Shown: one piece after another, positions 1 through 10,428 of the stretch | How the letters are laid out: each line of letters opens with the position of its first letter | Numbering within the stretch: the stretch's first letter is position 1 | Origin: Botryococcus braunii | Taxonomy: Eukaryota; Chlorophyta; Trebouxiophyceae | Assembly: GCA_002005505.1 (NCBI GenBank) | Contig: MVGU01001102.1 | Coordinates: forward strand, 152,001 to 216,000 | Reading direction: 5' to 3' | Length of the DNA stretch: 64,000 nucleotides | Position numbers and translations under genes: made by a program | Notes under the pieces: model-generated | The model's database searches: none | What the model saw: the letters and a program-made list of their open reading frames with translations, nothing else | What the model was told of the DNA's origin: nothing

Positions 1-3000
1 GAAGCACAGAGACAGGTTGCTGAACTTCTTGAGCAGGGATTGATTCAACCAAGTTGCAGTCCGTTTAGCAGCCCTGTTCTGTTTGTGAAGAAAAAGGATG
101 ACACGTTGCGTATGGTTATCGACTATCGTGCGTTAAACCGCATTACTGTCCCTGATCGTTATCCTCTCCCGCGGATTGATGAGTTGCTTGATAAACTGCA
201 AGGTGTTGTGTGCTTTACAAGTCTTGATTTACTCTCTGGCTATCACCAAATTCGCTTGCAAGAGGAAGATGTTCCCAAAACTGCTTTCCGTGTTCCTTTT
301 GGCCATTATGAGTTCAAAGTTCTACCCTTCGGTTTGACAAATGCCCCCGCTACTTTTCAACGTATGATGAATCGCGTATTCCATGACTTTGTGGCTGAAG
401 GCTTTGTGGTAGTGTACCTTGATGATGTTTTGATCTTCTCTAAAACCGAGGAAGAGCATAAAGAGCATTTGCAAAAAGTTTTCGAGCGCCTACGTGAAGA
501 GAAATTGTTTGTGAAGCTAAAGAAGTGTTCTTTTTGTCAGCCTGAACTACGCTATCTTGGCTTTATTGTGGGGAAGCATGGAATCAAGATTGATCCGGAT
601 AAAGTCGCAGCAGTGATGAAGTGGGTCGTACCAACGACGGCCACTCAGGTACGACAGTTTTTGGGCCTCTGCAATTTTTCGCGGAAATTTGTGCAAGGGT
701 ATAGTCAACTTGCTGCCCCGTTGAATCACTTATTGCGAAAAGGTGTCCCTTGGCTGTGGACTGATGCATGTCAAAAAGCCTTTGATGGGTTGAAGTGGGC
801 CATCACAAATGCCCCAGTGTTGGCAATCCCTGATCTCTCCCCGGATGCGCCTAAGTTTCGGGTCGTGTGTGATGCCTCAAAGAATGGTGTTGGTGCTGTG
901 CTTGAGAAAAATGGACGCCCATGTGCCTATATGAGCCGGAAATTTTCTGATGCTGAGAGAAATTATCATGTCACCGAGCAAGAGTTGGCTGCAGTGTGTA
1001 TGGCATTGACTGATTGGCGATGTTATCTCCTGGGGAAACCCTTTGAAGTGGTCACTGATCATGCAGCAAACACGTTTTTGCCGTCCCAATCGGTTTTGAG
1101 CCCTCGGCAAGCCAGGTGGTCGGAGTTGCTCCAGATGTACTCTATAGAGTGGAAGTATGAGCCCGGTCGTACTAATGTTGCGGACCCTTTGAGTAGGAAT
1201 CCAGCGTTCGTCGTTAGTTCTTTGGTGCACACTCCTAGGGGCTCTGTTCAGCGTAGGGCCGCGATGGGGGGGCGCGGCATAGGTCATCGTATTAGGTGTG
1301 CTGTACTTACGCGCAAGGGGGCGCGTTCCATTGGAGGCGGTACGGCCCCGCCATTAGGTGGGGTGGTCCCTGGAGCAGCAAGTGACTCGGGCGACGCGTG
1401 CCCGGATGGGTTCACCATGTGGTGCCCCGAGGGGGAAGACTGGTTGCACCGCATACGGACCGCGTATGAGAAGGATCATCTTCTAAGGGATGGGCGTAAA
1501 AGACAAAGAGCGAAGTTGGTCGCTAAAGATGGTTACTGGTTCCGTGGAAAAGCAATGTATGTTCCCGAAATGGCAGATGGTAAAGATAAAGAGCTCAAAG
1601 AAGCCATTCTCAAAGAAAACCATGAAGTGCCACAGGCAGGCCATGTGGGCCGGACTAAAATGTTGGAGAAAATACAACGGTATTTTTGGTGGCCGAAGCT
1701 GAGGGAAGGTGTTGAAGATTTTCTTCGCGTTTGCGATGCGTGCCAGCGCAACAAGGTGGATACCTCACTGCCAGCTGGTCTGCTGCAGCCTCTACCAATT
1801 CCTTCACGAAGGTGGGAAAGCATCTCCATGGATTTTATTACTGACTTACCCAAAACGGTGAACGGGAATGATGCTATCCTTGTGGTTGTGGACAGACTGT
1901 CTAAATATGCGCGTTTCATCCCAACAACTGATCAGGTGTCTGGTGAAGGTCTTGCTGATGTGTTTGTGGATCGTGTGTTTAAGCTGCACGGTATGCCTAA
2001 AGAGGTGTTGACTGATCGCGGAACGGTGTTCACGAGTGCCTTCACTAAAGTGTTGTTTAAAATTTTGGGCACGAGGTCTGTCTTTTCAACGGCTTATCAT
2101 CCACAGACTGATGGCCAAACTGAGCGTGTGAATCGCATTGTGGAAGACATGTTGCGGCATTATGTTAGTCCTACACAACATGATTGGGATGTGCATGTGC
2201 CAGCCGCACAATTCGCTTATAACAATGCTTATCAAGAATCCGTTCGCACAACTCCATTCCGGTTGGTGTATGGGGAGGATCCTATTGAGCCGTTTGCAGT
2301 GATTTCTGGGACCACTTTTCCGTCGGCTAAAAGATTTGCTATAAAGTTGCAAGATGATCTTGCGTTAGCGAAGCGCAACCTGATTGAGGCACAAGATAGG
2401 CAGCGCACTTATGCTAACCAGGGGCGCAGACATGTTGAGTATGAAGTTGGGCAAGAAGTACTCTTGTCCACTAAGAACATTCGTTGGAAGCATCCTGGCA
2501 CCAAGAAGTTTTTGCCTCGTTTCATTGGGCCATTCAAGGTTTTGGCTAGGATTGGCGCTGTTGCATATAGGCTGGAGTTGCCTGATGAGTACACCATTCA
2601 CAATGTGTTTCATGTGTCGCTGTTGAAGCCATATCATAAGGGTGTCAATGTGGCTCCCTCACCTCCGCCAGATTGGATTGATGGTGATTGGGAATACGAG
2701 GTGGAGTGTATTTTGATGCATCGAGAGAAGAAGGCTGCGCACCATGCGCCGAAGAAAGAATACTTGGTAAAAAGGAAAGGCTACGGGCCTGAGCGTAACT
2801 CATGGGAACCGGAAGCAGGATTAATAGAACATGCCCAAGAGGTTGTCCAGGAGTACTGGGCTGGTCGCGCTCTCAATGAGAAGGTGGGTACAAGGAAGCG
2901 CACGCAAGGTGTCGCGGCTGCAGGCAACGGTACTAAGAAGCGAAGTAATGCGCATGCCCCAGCAACTACGAATACTGCGCCTAAGAAGAGGCGGACTTAG
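1..3000 (+). CDS. pol: Ty3-1 Pol (RT-RNase H-integrase-chromodomain), 5' partial
   Basis: Open without a stop from base 1 to a TAG at 2998-3000 (999 codons present). Reverse transcriptase has the YLDD catalytic box at about residue 139, and RNase H has VVCDASKNG at about 288. A 200-residue linker leads to the integrase zinc finger (H-x-H ... C-x2-C, about 541-580) and the D-D-E core (MDFITDLPK about 611, TDRGT about 671, DGQTERVNR about 708). A chromodomain follows (about 897-955: YEVE, EYLVKRKGY, SWEPE). The tail ends in basic clusters (TKKRS, PKKRRT) that look like nuclear localisation signals. The protein copies element RNA into DNA and integrates it; in this family the chromodomain is thought to direct integration to marked chromatin. 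The frame is uninterrupted, so the element may be recent. Confidence 0.95.
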   Translation, partial: EAQRQVAELLEQGLIQPSCSPFSSPVLFVKKKDDTLRMVIDYRALNRITVPDRYPLPRIDELLDKLQGVVCFTSLDLLSGYHQIRLQEEDVPKTAFRVPFGHYEFKVLPFGLTNAPATFQRMMNRVFHDFVAEGFVVVYLDDVLIFSKTEEEHKEHLQKVFERLREEKLFVKLKKCSFCQPELRYLGFIVGKHGIKIDPDKVAAVMKWVVPTTATQVRQFLGLCNFSRKFVQGYSQLAAPLNHLLRKGVPWLWTDACQKAFDGLKWAITNAPVLAIPDLSPDAPKFRVVCDASKNGVGAVLEKNGRPCAYMSRKFSDAERNYHVTEQELAAVCMALTDWRCYLLGKPFEVVTDHAANTFLPSQSVLSPRQARWSELLQMYSIEWKYEPGRTNVADPLSRNPAFVVSSLVHTPRGSVQRRAAMGGRGIGHRIRCAVLTRKGARSIGGGTAPPLGGVVPGAASDSGDACPDGFTMWCPEGEDWLHRIRTAYEKDHLLRDGRKRQRAKLVAKDGYWFRGKAMYVPEMADGKDKELKEAILKENHEVPQAGHVGRTKMLEKIQRYFWWPKLREGVEDFLRVCDACQRNKVDTSLPAGLLQPLPIPSRRWESISMDFITDLPKTVNGNDAILVVVDRLSKYARFIPTTDQVSGEGLADVFVDRVFKLHGMPKEVLTDRGTVFTSAFTKVLFKILGTRSVFSTAYHPQTDGQTERVNRIVEDMLRHYVSPTQHDWDVHVPAAQFAYNNAYQESVRTTPFRLVYGEDPIEPFAVISGTTFPSAKRFAIKLQDDLALAKRNLIEAQDRQRTYANQGRRHVEYEVGQEVLLSTKNIRWKHPGTKKFLPRFIGPFKVLARIGAVAYRLELPDEYTIHNVFHVSLLKPYHKGVNVAPSPPPDWIDGDWEYEVECILMHREKKAAHHAPKKEYLVKRKGYGPERNSWEPEAGLIEHAQEVVQEYWAGRALNEKVGTRKRTQGVAAAGNGTKKRSNAHAPATTNTAPKKRRT

Positions 3001-3412
3001 ACACGGAGAGGCGATCTTTTCCTGCACTTGTTTGTTGCGGGTATAGCATGGCTGCCCGCCGGGGGGAGGGAGAAGGGCTTAGTTGCTCCCCGCGTGTCAC
3101 CCCGTTGTTATACAAGTGGGAAGTTCAGTACGGTGAGCTGTATAGCGCGCGCATGATGTTAAGTGTAGATCAGCGATCCACTTTGAAGCCCGCCATGACA
3201 ATTTCAAGCAATGAATGATGATGAACAAAGCTCACTGACGTACCCTGGCGTACCTCACCATTGGAGGCTCAACAAATTTGTCGCCTAAGCTATGTGTGTA
3301 AAAAAATATTGTTGCTTGAGTGTAGACGGCATGTACACTGCTTGAAGAACTCTTACCTTACAGAGTCTTGCTCGTGATGACTGCTCTGATGTGAGCGAGG
3401 ACGCTCCCATGT
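3001..3412 (+). other. Ty3-1 3' noncoding region
   Basis: About 410 bases between the pol stop and the polypurine tract. A second purine run sits at 3060-3077 but is not followed by an LTR-like TGTAAC start. I see no supported coding region here. Confidence 0.6.
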
Positions 3413-3427
3413 AGGGGAGGGGGAAGT
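3413..3427 (+). promoter_or_regulatory. Ty3-1 polypurine tract
   Basis: A purine run (AGGGGAGGGGGAAG) directly precedes the LTR start TGTAAC. This is the expected plus-strand DNA priming site. Confidence 0.7.
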
Positions 3428-3627
3428 TGTAACGGCAGGAAGCTGCCAGGTCCAATGCCAGGATTTCAGGCAGGAAGCTGCCGGGTCCTGAAATGAAAGC
3501 TCTGGAAAGTGGCACGCGTCTTGGCGTCGAAGGAAGTCCCGGTGCTGACCGGCTTGTAACAGATTCCGCTGAATGCTCTAACCTGACTGGTGTCTCGTCT
3601 CTCTCTCTCTCTCCCTTTGCCACCACA
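3428..3627 (+). repeat. Ty3-1 3' LTR (200 bp)
   Basis: Starts TGTAACGGC after the polypurine tract and ends CCACCACA, giving TG...CA termini. Its length matches the ~195-200-bp LTRs of Ty3-2 and Ty3-5. A CT-rich run lies near the end (about 3598-3616). The right boundary is inferred from where the neighbouring gag frame resumes. Confidence 0.6.
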
Positions 3628-4575
3628 GTGACCCTCCTCCCAGACGTGAGGAGCGGCGCCCCAGACGTGATGACAGGGGACCAGACGACTATGACCGTCA
3701 CTATGATCGTCACGACGACCAAGCACATGACGACAACAGAGGTACTGGCACAGAGGGCAAGACCCTTACCTTCAGAGATGTGCAAGCTCTACCTAACTAC
3801 AATGGCAAACGCAGTGGTCCTCGTGTCAACAATTATCTATCAGATTTTCAGGCAGCTCTACGATTGCTCTCCAAGAGAACTCTACCCACCCCAGGTGCAG
3901 AGTGGGGTCTACTATTGAAAAGCAAGTTAGAGGGCGATGCCCGAATCGCCATTGATGCATTGCAAGCCAGCTTGAACAGAGTGCCTACCTTCCAAGAAAT
4001 GCATGACGCCTTGTGCAGACAGTTTGCTTTCTCCTATGAGGATGTGCACTCGCTTACTTCAAAACTTGAAAAAATTATCTTGGGATGGGTCGTGGACCCT
4101 CGGCGACTACCTCACCAGATTTTGGAGTCTTTCACTTCGTATTGCAGACAAGAGGTCCAACATGGACTTAGTGAAAACATTGAAGAAGGCCTTGCCTCGC
4201 TACATCGTCAATCAGCTTGAAGGGCAGTTTTCAACTCATGAAGATCCTCGGCTTGATGACATCATTGAGTTCTTGAAACGTACGAGCTGGGTGAATCCGC
4301 TGAGAGAGTCACGTGGCACCCAGCCTGTCACACGTGGCAGATTTACTGATTTTGGCAGAAGAGACAGAGACTCACGCGGCAGAGCACGTGATCGCTTTGC
4401 AGGTGACAAGCGCTCATACGACGACCGCTACTCTTCTCAGGGACAGAACTTGCCACGCTACACCTACCACCGTGAGGGTTATCGCAATGACAGCCGTGGC
4501 GTCAGAATCAATGAGTTCCCAAGGGACAATGACCATGATCGTAGCCAAGAGAATCTACGTGTGGGAAGAAATTGA
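3628..4575 (+). pseudogene. gag: Ty3-2 gag remnant with frameshift
   Basis: The frame begins with a charged Arg/Asp-rich segment (RREERRPRRDDRG, DDYDRHYDRHDD). It continues through a gag-like region (LPNYNGKRSGPRVNNYLSDFQAAL ~3783, SYEDVHSLTSKLEK ~4035). Near 4070 the reading moves to another frame (LGDYLTRFWSLSLRIADK) and ends in an Arg/Asp-rich tail before a stop at 4573-4575. I see no CCHC zinc knuckle. The gag tail runs straight into reverse transcriptase, so the knuckle and protease were probably lost by internal deletion. The family role is the structural capsid protein. Confidence 0.7.
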
Positions 4576-5738
4576 ACGACTTCTGAAGAAGGGACTTATC
4601 GAGCATTCACATTCGCCTTTTTGCAGCTCCATGCTTCTTCGTGAATAAGAAAGATGGCAACTTGCGCATGGTAGTGGACTACCGGCAGTTGAATAAAGCC
4701 ACCATCAAGCATCGAGCACCACTTCCTCGCATCGATGATACTTTGGACATGCTGGGAAATGCAAGTTACTTCTCGTCACTTGATCTACACTCAGGCTACC
4801 ACCAGATTCGCATCAATGACGAGGACGTCCCTAAGACAGGATTTCGTACACCGTTCGGGCAGTACAACTTCAAAGTTTTGGCGTTTGGGTTGACCAACGC
4901 CCCCGCCACATTTCAGACAGTTATGAATAAGATCTTCTCGGAATATGTGAACGACTTCGTACTCGTGTACATGGACGACATTCTCATATACTCCAAGACA
5001 TTTGAGGAGCACATTCGGCATATTCGACTTATACTCCAGAAGCTTCGAGAGCATCAGGTGTACGCCAAGATGAAGAAGTGCTCCTGGTTGCGAGAATGGA
5101 CGTTATTTCTTGGACACTTGGTTGGTCCACAGGGCATCAAGATTGATGACTCCAAGGTCGAAGCAATCAGAAATTGGCCAACACCAACCGACGTGCACGA
5201 CATGCGGCAGTTCATGGGCTTGACTAACTTCGCTAAGAAGTTTGTTCAAGGATATGCGAGAATAGCTTCACCCATGAATAACCTCACCAAGCCAAAGACA
5301 CCCTTCAAATGGTCACCTGACTGCGAGATGTCCTTCAATGGTCTTAAGGATGCTATCACTACAGCACCAGTGCTCAAGGCACCAGACTTTGATAAGCCAT
5401 TCATAGTCATCAGTGATGCAAGTGGTTTCGGCATGGGCGGCGTATTGGTTCAAGATGGACGCCCCATCGCGTATAATAGCAAGAAGTTCACGCCGGCAGA
5501 GAAAAATTATGGTGTGACAGAGCAAGAACTTCGAGCAGTGGTCTACAATTTGGAAGTTTGGCGCCCCTACCTTGAGGGAGCAGAGAAAGTGATCATCATT
5601 ACAGACCACAACCCGAATACCTTCTTCCAAGACAAGCAAGTGTTGTCCAGACGACAAGTCAGATGGTATGAATTCTTGTCACGCTTCCACTTGGAATGGA
5701 AATATGAGCCGGGTCGCACGAACGTCGCGATCCCTTGA
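4560..5738 (+). pseudogene. pol: Ty3-2 reverse transcriptase-RNase H, 5' deleted
   Basis: The RT N-terminus (EEIERLLKKGLIEHSHSPF) is in one frame. A shift near 4618 leads to a long open stretch carrying NKKDGNLRMVVDYRQLN, LDLHSGYHQI, LAFGLTNAPATF and the catalytic YMDD (about 4968). This copy has YMDD where the other chromoviruses here have YLDD. RNase H follows (VISDASGFGMGGVL, ITDHNPN). The frame is lost again at about 5730, just at the end of RNase H, by what looks like a single-base loss. Protease is absent. The element cannot make a complete Pol. Confidence 0.85.
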
Positions 5739-6235
5739 GCAGATCACCAGCATTGTTGCAAGCCATGAATGACAGCATTCAGATAGCAGCAGTTACGACT
5801 CGCGCTAGGGCAACTGGGTTCTCACGGCCCGCTCCACCCACACGGGGGGAGTCGTCCCTACCACAGGGGAGCGTGGTCGAGGGAGCGGTGTCCACCCACA
5901 CGGGGGACCCGGCCTTACCACAGGGGACTCAGTCCACCCACATGGGAGGTCAGGTCCCACCACAGGGGACCCACCCGGACGTTCAAGCGCGGGCAACGAC
6001 ACATCATAGCAAGAAGCAGAAAACAGCAGCTCGACCGCGTGATGCAGTTTTTGATCCAGTACGGATCCCTGCGGGACCGTCTATTACTAATGACTTCGTG
6101 TCTCGTCTACGCGCATCGTACGCAGCAGATTCATTTTATGCCAACCCTGACAACGTCAGTAAAATGGTACAGCATGATGGCATATGGTACATCCAGCGCG
6201 GCGAATCATTGGTTATATCCGTACCCACGACTTAG
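5735..6235 (+). pseudogene. Ty3-2 RNase H-integrase linker with repeated Pro/Gly peptide
   Basis: This reading frame continues Pol past the RNase H end (SRSPALLQAMNDS). It holds a low-complexity linker with three related units of the type THTG...LPQG, encoded by a DNA repeat at about 5832-5982. It then enters the start of the integrase region (DFVSRLRASYAADSFYANPD, WYIQRGESLVI). The frame is lost near 6230, before the zinc finger. Confidence 0.65.
5832..5982 (+). repeat. Imperfect ~50-bp tandem repeat (3 units) in the Pol linker
   Basis: Units share CCACCCACACGGGG followed about 20 bases later by CCACAGGGGA. Three copies are present. A single related copy recurs in the 3' noncoding region at about 8171-8203. 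Confidence 0.6.
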
Positions 6236-7671
6236 CGTTACGCACGCTCATCATTTCGAATTATCACAGCCCACCATGCAGAGGCCATGGCGGCTTGACC
6301 AAGACCAAGGATCTTATTGAACGGCATTTTCATTGGCAAGGAATGTACACCCAAGTGAAGAAGTACATCGAGACATGTGAATTTTGTCAGCGGAATAAGT
6401 CTTCAAATCAGGCACCAGCAGGGCCTTTGCAGCCTATTGCTCCACCAGCGAATCCTTTTGATACTATCACGATGGATTTGATTGTTGATCTTCCAGTCGA
6501 CAAGAGCACCGGCTATGACTCCATCATGGTTGTTGTCGACAAGCTAACGAAGATGGCAAAGTTTCTTCCATGCAATAAGACAGTGACGTCTACGGATATT
6601 GCTCAGAAGCTCTACAGCCAAGTCTTTGCATTGTATGGCAAACCAGCGCAGCTTATCACTGATCGTGATCCCAGATTCACGGGTAACTTCTTCCGTGAGT
6701 GGTGTCGTGGATTGAACGTCAAGCAGTGTCTCACGACAGCGTACCACCCACAGTCCGATGGACAGACAGAGCACATGAATCGCATATTGGAAGATTATCT
6801 ACGCAATTACGTCAACCCTCAGGGAGATGATTGGGTCAAGTACCTCCCAAGTGCAGAATTTGCAATCAACAATGCATACCAAGAGAGCATCAGAGCTTCA
6901 CCATTCTTCCTGAACTTTGGTCGACACCCCACAGCAGTGGAGGGCTTGGAGGCGTTACTTCCGAAAGTAGTGCCTAACACGCGAGCACACGTCTTCAAAG
7001 TACAAGAAGCCAGCTCTGTGCGTCAGCGTATTCAAGAGCAGACTCGGGCAGCTCAAGCATGTTTGCGAGCAGCACATGAACGTGAGAAGTTATGGGTGCA
7101 AGCCCGTGGTGATATTGAGACAGCACAAGAGCGCCAGAAGAAGCAGTATGACAAGCACAGACGTGAAGTTGTGTATCATGAAGGAGACAAGGTTCTCTTA
7201 TCGACACGAAACGCCGGTCGACGCTCAGTGCTCAGCACCAAGTTTTTGCCAAAGTTCGTCGGTCCATTCACTGTGCTATCGCGAGTGGGTGATGTTGCCT
7301 ACAAGTTGGAACTCCCGCCAGGACTCCGTTGGCACAATGTGTTTCACGTCAGTCTACTCAAGCCGTACAAGCCACCCGAGCAGCCAGGCACAGAGATGCC
7401 TCAGCCGACTCCGTTACCCCCAGTCATCGACGGTGACATGTATTATGAAGTTGAGGACATCGTTGGGCACAAGGTAAGGTGTCGTCATGTGAACGCGAAG
7501 AAGTCCCACGATGATCCGTCTCGCAAAGGCAAACCCCAATACCTCTACTTGGTGAATTGGGTTGGATACCCAGACAGCGATAATTCCTGGGAGCCCGTAT
7601 CCAACTTTGCTCATAATGCGGAGACCCGTGCCATGTTGACAGCTTATAAGGCAAGGAATGGGTTGAAGTGA
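6184..7671 (+). pseudogene. pol: Ty3-2 integrase and chromodomain
   Basis: The integrase zinc finger is partly retained (CEFCQRNK at about 6379). The D-D-E core shows TMDLIVDLP (~6475), ITDRDPRF (~6660) and YHPQSDGQTEHMNR (~6745). A GPF/Y-type module follows (KFLPKFVGPFTVL, VFHVSLLKPYK). The chromodomain is at about 7440-7620 (YYEVEDIV, YLYLVNWVGYPDSDNSWEP). The stretch is open to a TGA at 7669-7671. It is a separate frame from the upstream RT because of the shifts near 5730 and 6230. Confidence 0.85.
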
Positions 7672-8283
7672 CCTACACACCCACCTTAGCCTGGCCGGCA
7701 CCCCTCTTGAGGTAGGGGGGGGAGCCCAGAGGCCAAAAGCAGCTATACGGTAATTGTACCGTCAGCATGAAAGGAGTAACGCGTAACGGGGAACGCGTTG
7801 ACTTTCCTTATTGCATATGAATGGGCACATCAGATGGGTCATCCTAAGCAGGTCAGTGACCTTGCATATAACGGCAGCGTCGTACAGGGACTGCAGCCCT
7901 GCGTCGATGAGTACCGGTCCACTGGAGGGTCTCATCAGCCGACGGGTGTGTGTGCGTGCCCACGGATGCCATTGCTACTCACTTACACGCTAACCCCAAG
8001 AGCAGCTCGTGGTAGTTGCTAGGACCATGGCTTATGGGAGCGGTCCAGACGAGTCGGGCATCGTCACCAGTCCACGTCTTGTTGGGTAGTTGGGAGACTG
8101 ATCACCTCACTGCTGTTCCTTCATGGCGGAGTAGTTGGTCACTACTCAGGTACTGGATAGCTGAGTGATCACCCACACGGGCCCTTGTGGTACCACAGGG
8201 ATCATTGTAGCTCAGTTGTGTTGAGACAGCATGCAGTTGTATAATGCTTGCAGTATGGTCTGTCCGAGGACGGCCAGAGACTT
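7672..8283 (+). other. Ty3-2 3' noncoding region
   Basis: About 610 bases between pol and the polypurine tract. It holds a G-rich run near 7711-7724 and one copy (8171-8203) of the CACCCACACGGG...CCACAGGGA motif also found in the Pol linker. I see no supported coding region. Confidence 0.55.
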
Positions 8284-8297
8284 GAGGTGGGGGGAGA
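8284..8297 (+). promoter_or_regulatory. Ty3-2 polypurine tract
   Basis: GAGGTGGGGGGAGA immediately before the LTR start TGTAACC. Confidence 0.7.
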
Positions 8298-8496
8298 TGT
8301 AACCGCGCTCGAGGTCTCGTTCCGAGCAGCGGCGGTACAATCGAAGGTCAGTGCGATCGTCATTTGATATCTCGTTACCGAGCGTTACTTCAGCGGGTTG
8401 GTCTTGACGGCTCAGCAACGTGCATACAAGAGACTTCAAGATCAGCGAATGTAATCATCGAATCTGCCTTTCCGTCTCCGTCTGACTATAATTACA
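8298..8496 (+). repeat. Ty3-2 3' LTR (199 bp)
   Basis: Starts TGTAACCGC and ends ATAATTACA; the termini are inverted (TGTAA/TTACA). The gag frame of Ty3-3 resumes right after it. Confidence 0.65.
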
Positions 8497-9433
8497 TCCC
8501 AACACTACATCATCCACCACTAACGTCGTGCGTGTGCCTACACCAGCCATGTTTACAGGAAAAAGAGGAAGCTTCCAATTCTTTGCTAGTAAGGTGGAAT
8601 CATATGTGAACATTTCAAATGTGTCAAGGGACAAGTGGGTGGCAGTCGCGCTGCAATGTATGGAGGAGCGACCTACAAAGGTGTGGGGGACATACCTCAA
8701 AAGGAAGGAAAGGGAAGGAGGTCAGACAGAGCCAACATGGGAAGACTTTAAAAATTTTATGGGAAATCGATACGACTCTACAGATTTGGTTATGGCTGCC
8801 CGGCAAAAATTAGACCATGTTTATCAAGGGCAAGAAAGCGTTGAAAGATACATAGAAAGGTTTATCACCTTGTTGAGTGATGTAGAAACCGAATACGACA
8901 TCTGCGAAAATGATAAAATATATATGTTCCTCAAAGGCCTGAATGCTCCTATTAGAGTTGCTTGCACAGTTAACCCTCAAACTGGTGTCAGGTTCACAAG
9001 CCTCGACTCATTGTGCACTTATGTGGTGCAATATGAAAGCAACTTAAAATCAGGGGGGATGCTGAGGGGACAGGAAGGAAGGAAGGTTCTCAACGTTGTG
9101 AAGAGGACTCCAACAAGCACGCCGGCATACTTTCCGGGATTCACCCAGGGGCCTGTGCTTGGAGCCGTCGGACACAACGTTGGTGGGAAGTTAGATTCTC
9201 GGACAAGCGTCCCCTCCGAGCGCCAGTGTTATTTCTGCAAAAACTTTGGTCACGAGCAATGGCAATGTCAGGCCAAGCGGGACTACTTGCAAAGGAAGAG
9301 CAGGCGCGACAGTCAATTGCCCCCACCTCCTCCTTTCCCCTCTAATCAAGCTCGAGGTGGGCAGTGGAAGGGCCGTGGTGGCCGGGGAGCACATTGGAAG
9401 GGAAAAGGGCCGGGGCATAATCCTCAAAAGTAA
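8497..9433 (+). CDS. gag: Ty3-3 Gag, 5' truncated
   Basis: The frame is open from the Ty3-2 LTR boundary to a TAA at 9431-9433. It has a retrotransposon-gag-type helical region (VPTPAMFTGKRGSFQFFASKV, AARQKLDHVYQGQESVERYIERF, FLKGL). A CCHC zinc knuckle follows (CYFCKNFGHEQWQC, about 9229-9270) for RNA packaging. The tail is Pro-rich and then Gly/Arg/Lys-rich (GGQWKGRGGRG). The natural start codon is not visible because Ty3-2 sits in the N-terminal part. Confidence 0.8.
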
Positions 9434-9444
9434 ATTCTGAAGCC

Positions 9445-10428
9445 ATGGATGCCACTTGCTTGCATGTTTTGCACTCTCTTGTGGCCTCCAATTTGGGAAA
9501 GGAAGGGGTGAACCTTGTGGTGCCAAATGTTAGGAAGGCTGAATCTGAGATTTCCAAGTTTTTATGGGAACAAAGGTGCAACCCGTCCCTCACTTGTTGT
9601 TTCATTGTGGGAAGGAAAATTTGGAAAAGTAAGAGTCTCTATGCTCACCGTATGCAAGAAAGGATTGTGGAAGTGTGTTCAGGAAGGAAGGGACAGGCGG
9701 TGGACATGAATGGTCAAACTAGTGTATACCCATTCTCTTTTGTATGTTGTGTGGTTCCCCAAAGACCCACACTCACCATGGGAAGTGTTACTACTGACTC
9801 TCCGCTAGCTATGACCTTTCCTGCGAATGTTAAGGGGAAAAACCTTTCAGTGTTGTTTGATAGTGGGGCATCTCATTCGTTTATTAAAAATGATACTTTG
9901 CAAGGGCTAGGGGTGCGATACAAACCCGCATGCATATCCGTGACTGTTGCTCATGGAAGTGTGTCCGATACGAAAGGAACGGTAGATGTGTCGTTTACAC
10001 TCAAGCCTGGTGTAACCTCCCGTCACAACTTCATTGTAAGCCCTGCCATGATTGATGGGGTGGACATGATTTTGGGGCAGGATTGGATGGAAGAAAGAGG
10101 AGTCTCAATTGATTTTTGTGTGAAGGCTGCTCAATTTAGACATCATGGGAAGTGGGTCACCCTAAAACACGCAAATTCATCGTTGCCAGTGGGGCCAAAA
10201 CTTGTTTGGGGTTTACAAGCACAAGAGAGGAAGGAAGGAAGGAAGGATAGGAATGGAAAAGGATGGAAGGGTCAAGATGTTTGGAAGGTTTGTTTGTATA
10301 CTGTGCTTGTGAATGAGCACGCTGACCTGGTGGACATCACCGGGGAGGACGCCTCAAGTGAGGCCGACCTGGCGGACACCGACCAATCTATGGACGACAC
10401 CCCCGTCGTCACAAAAACCCCCCAGTAG
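9445..10428 (+). CDS. Ty3-3 Pol N-terminal part with aspartic protease
   Basis: The ATG lies 12 bases after the gag stop and in a different frame, so Pol is encoded as a second ORF rather than a simple read-through. The N-terminal 130 residues are unassigned. The aspartic protease has the active site LFDSGASHSFI (about residue 137) and the second conserved strand MILGQDWM (about 210). The ORF ends at a TAG right after a run of six C (ACAAAAACCCCCCAG), and RT continues in the +1 frame. The protease would process Gag and Pol. Confidence 0.8.
   Translation: MDATCLHVLHSLVASNLGKEGVNLVVPNVRKAESEISKFLWEQRCNPSLTCCFIVGRKIWKSKSLYAHRMQERIVEVCSGRKGQAVDMNGQTSVYPFSFVCCVVPQRPTLTMGSVTTDSPLAMTFPANVKGKNLSVLFDSGASHSFIKNDTLQGLGVRYKPACISVTVAHGSVSDTKGTVDVSFTLKPGVTSRHNFIVSPAMIDGVDMILGQDWMEERGVSIDFCVKAAQFRHHGKWVTLKHANSSLPVGPKLVWGLQAQERKEGRKDRNGKGWKGQDVWKVCLYTVLVNEHADLVDITGEDASSEADLADTDQSMDDTPVVTKTPQ

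Larger units (their letters stand above)
1..3627 (+). mobile_element. Ty3-1: chromovirus, 3' part (pol, 3' noncoding, LTR)
   Basis: This is the 3' portion of a Ty3/gypsy chromovirus. The window opens inside its reverse transcriptase. The order is RT, RNase H, integrase, chromodomain, a 3' noncoding stretch, a polypurine tract and an LTR of about 200 bp. Directly after the LTR the sequence continues in the gag frame of another chromovirus, so I infer that Ty3-1 inserted into that gag. Its 5' LTR and gag should lie upstream of the window. Confidence 0.85.
3628..8496 (+). mobile_element. Ty3-2: degenerate chromovirus interrupted in gag by Ty3-1
   Basis: Remnant gag, then RT, RNase H, integrase, chromodomain, 3' noncoding sequence, polypurine tract and a 199-bp LTR. 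The 5' LTR and the start of gag are not in the window and should lie upstream of Ty3-1. Protease and the start of RT are deleted, and several frameshifts are present, so it is non-autonomous. The LTR is followed in frame by the gag of Ty3-3, which I infer is its insertion site. Confidence 0.8.

Noticed and set aside
3060..3077. Purine run right after Ty3-1 pol as the polypurine tract
   Set aside because: No TG-starting LTR follows. The run at 3413-3427 directly precedes TGTAAC and gives an LTR of the expected length.
3598..3628. Polypyrimidine run followed by CCACAG, like an intron 3' splice site
   Set aside because: It fits as the end of the 200-bp Ty3-1 LTR (CCACCACA), with the Ty3-2 gag frame resuming just after. 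No donor or exon context supports an intron.
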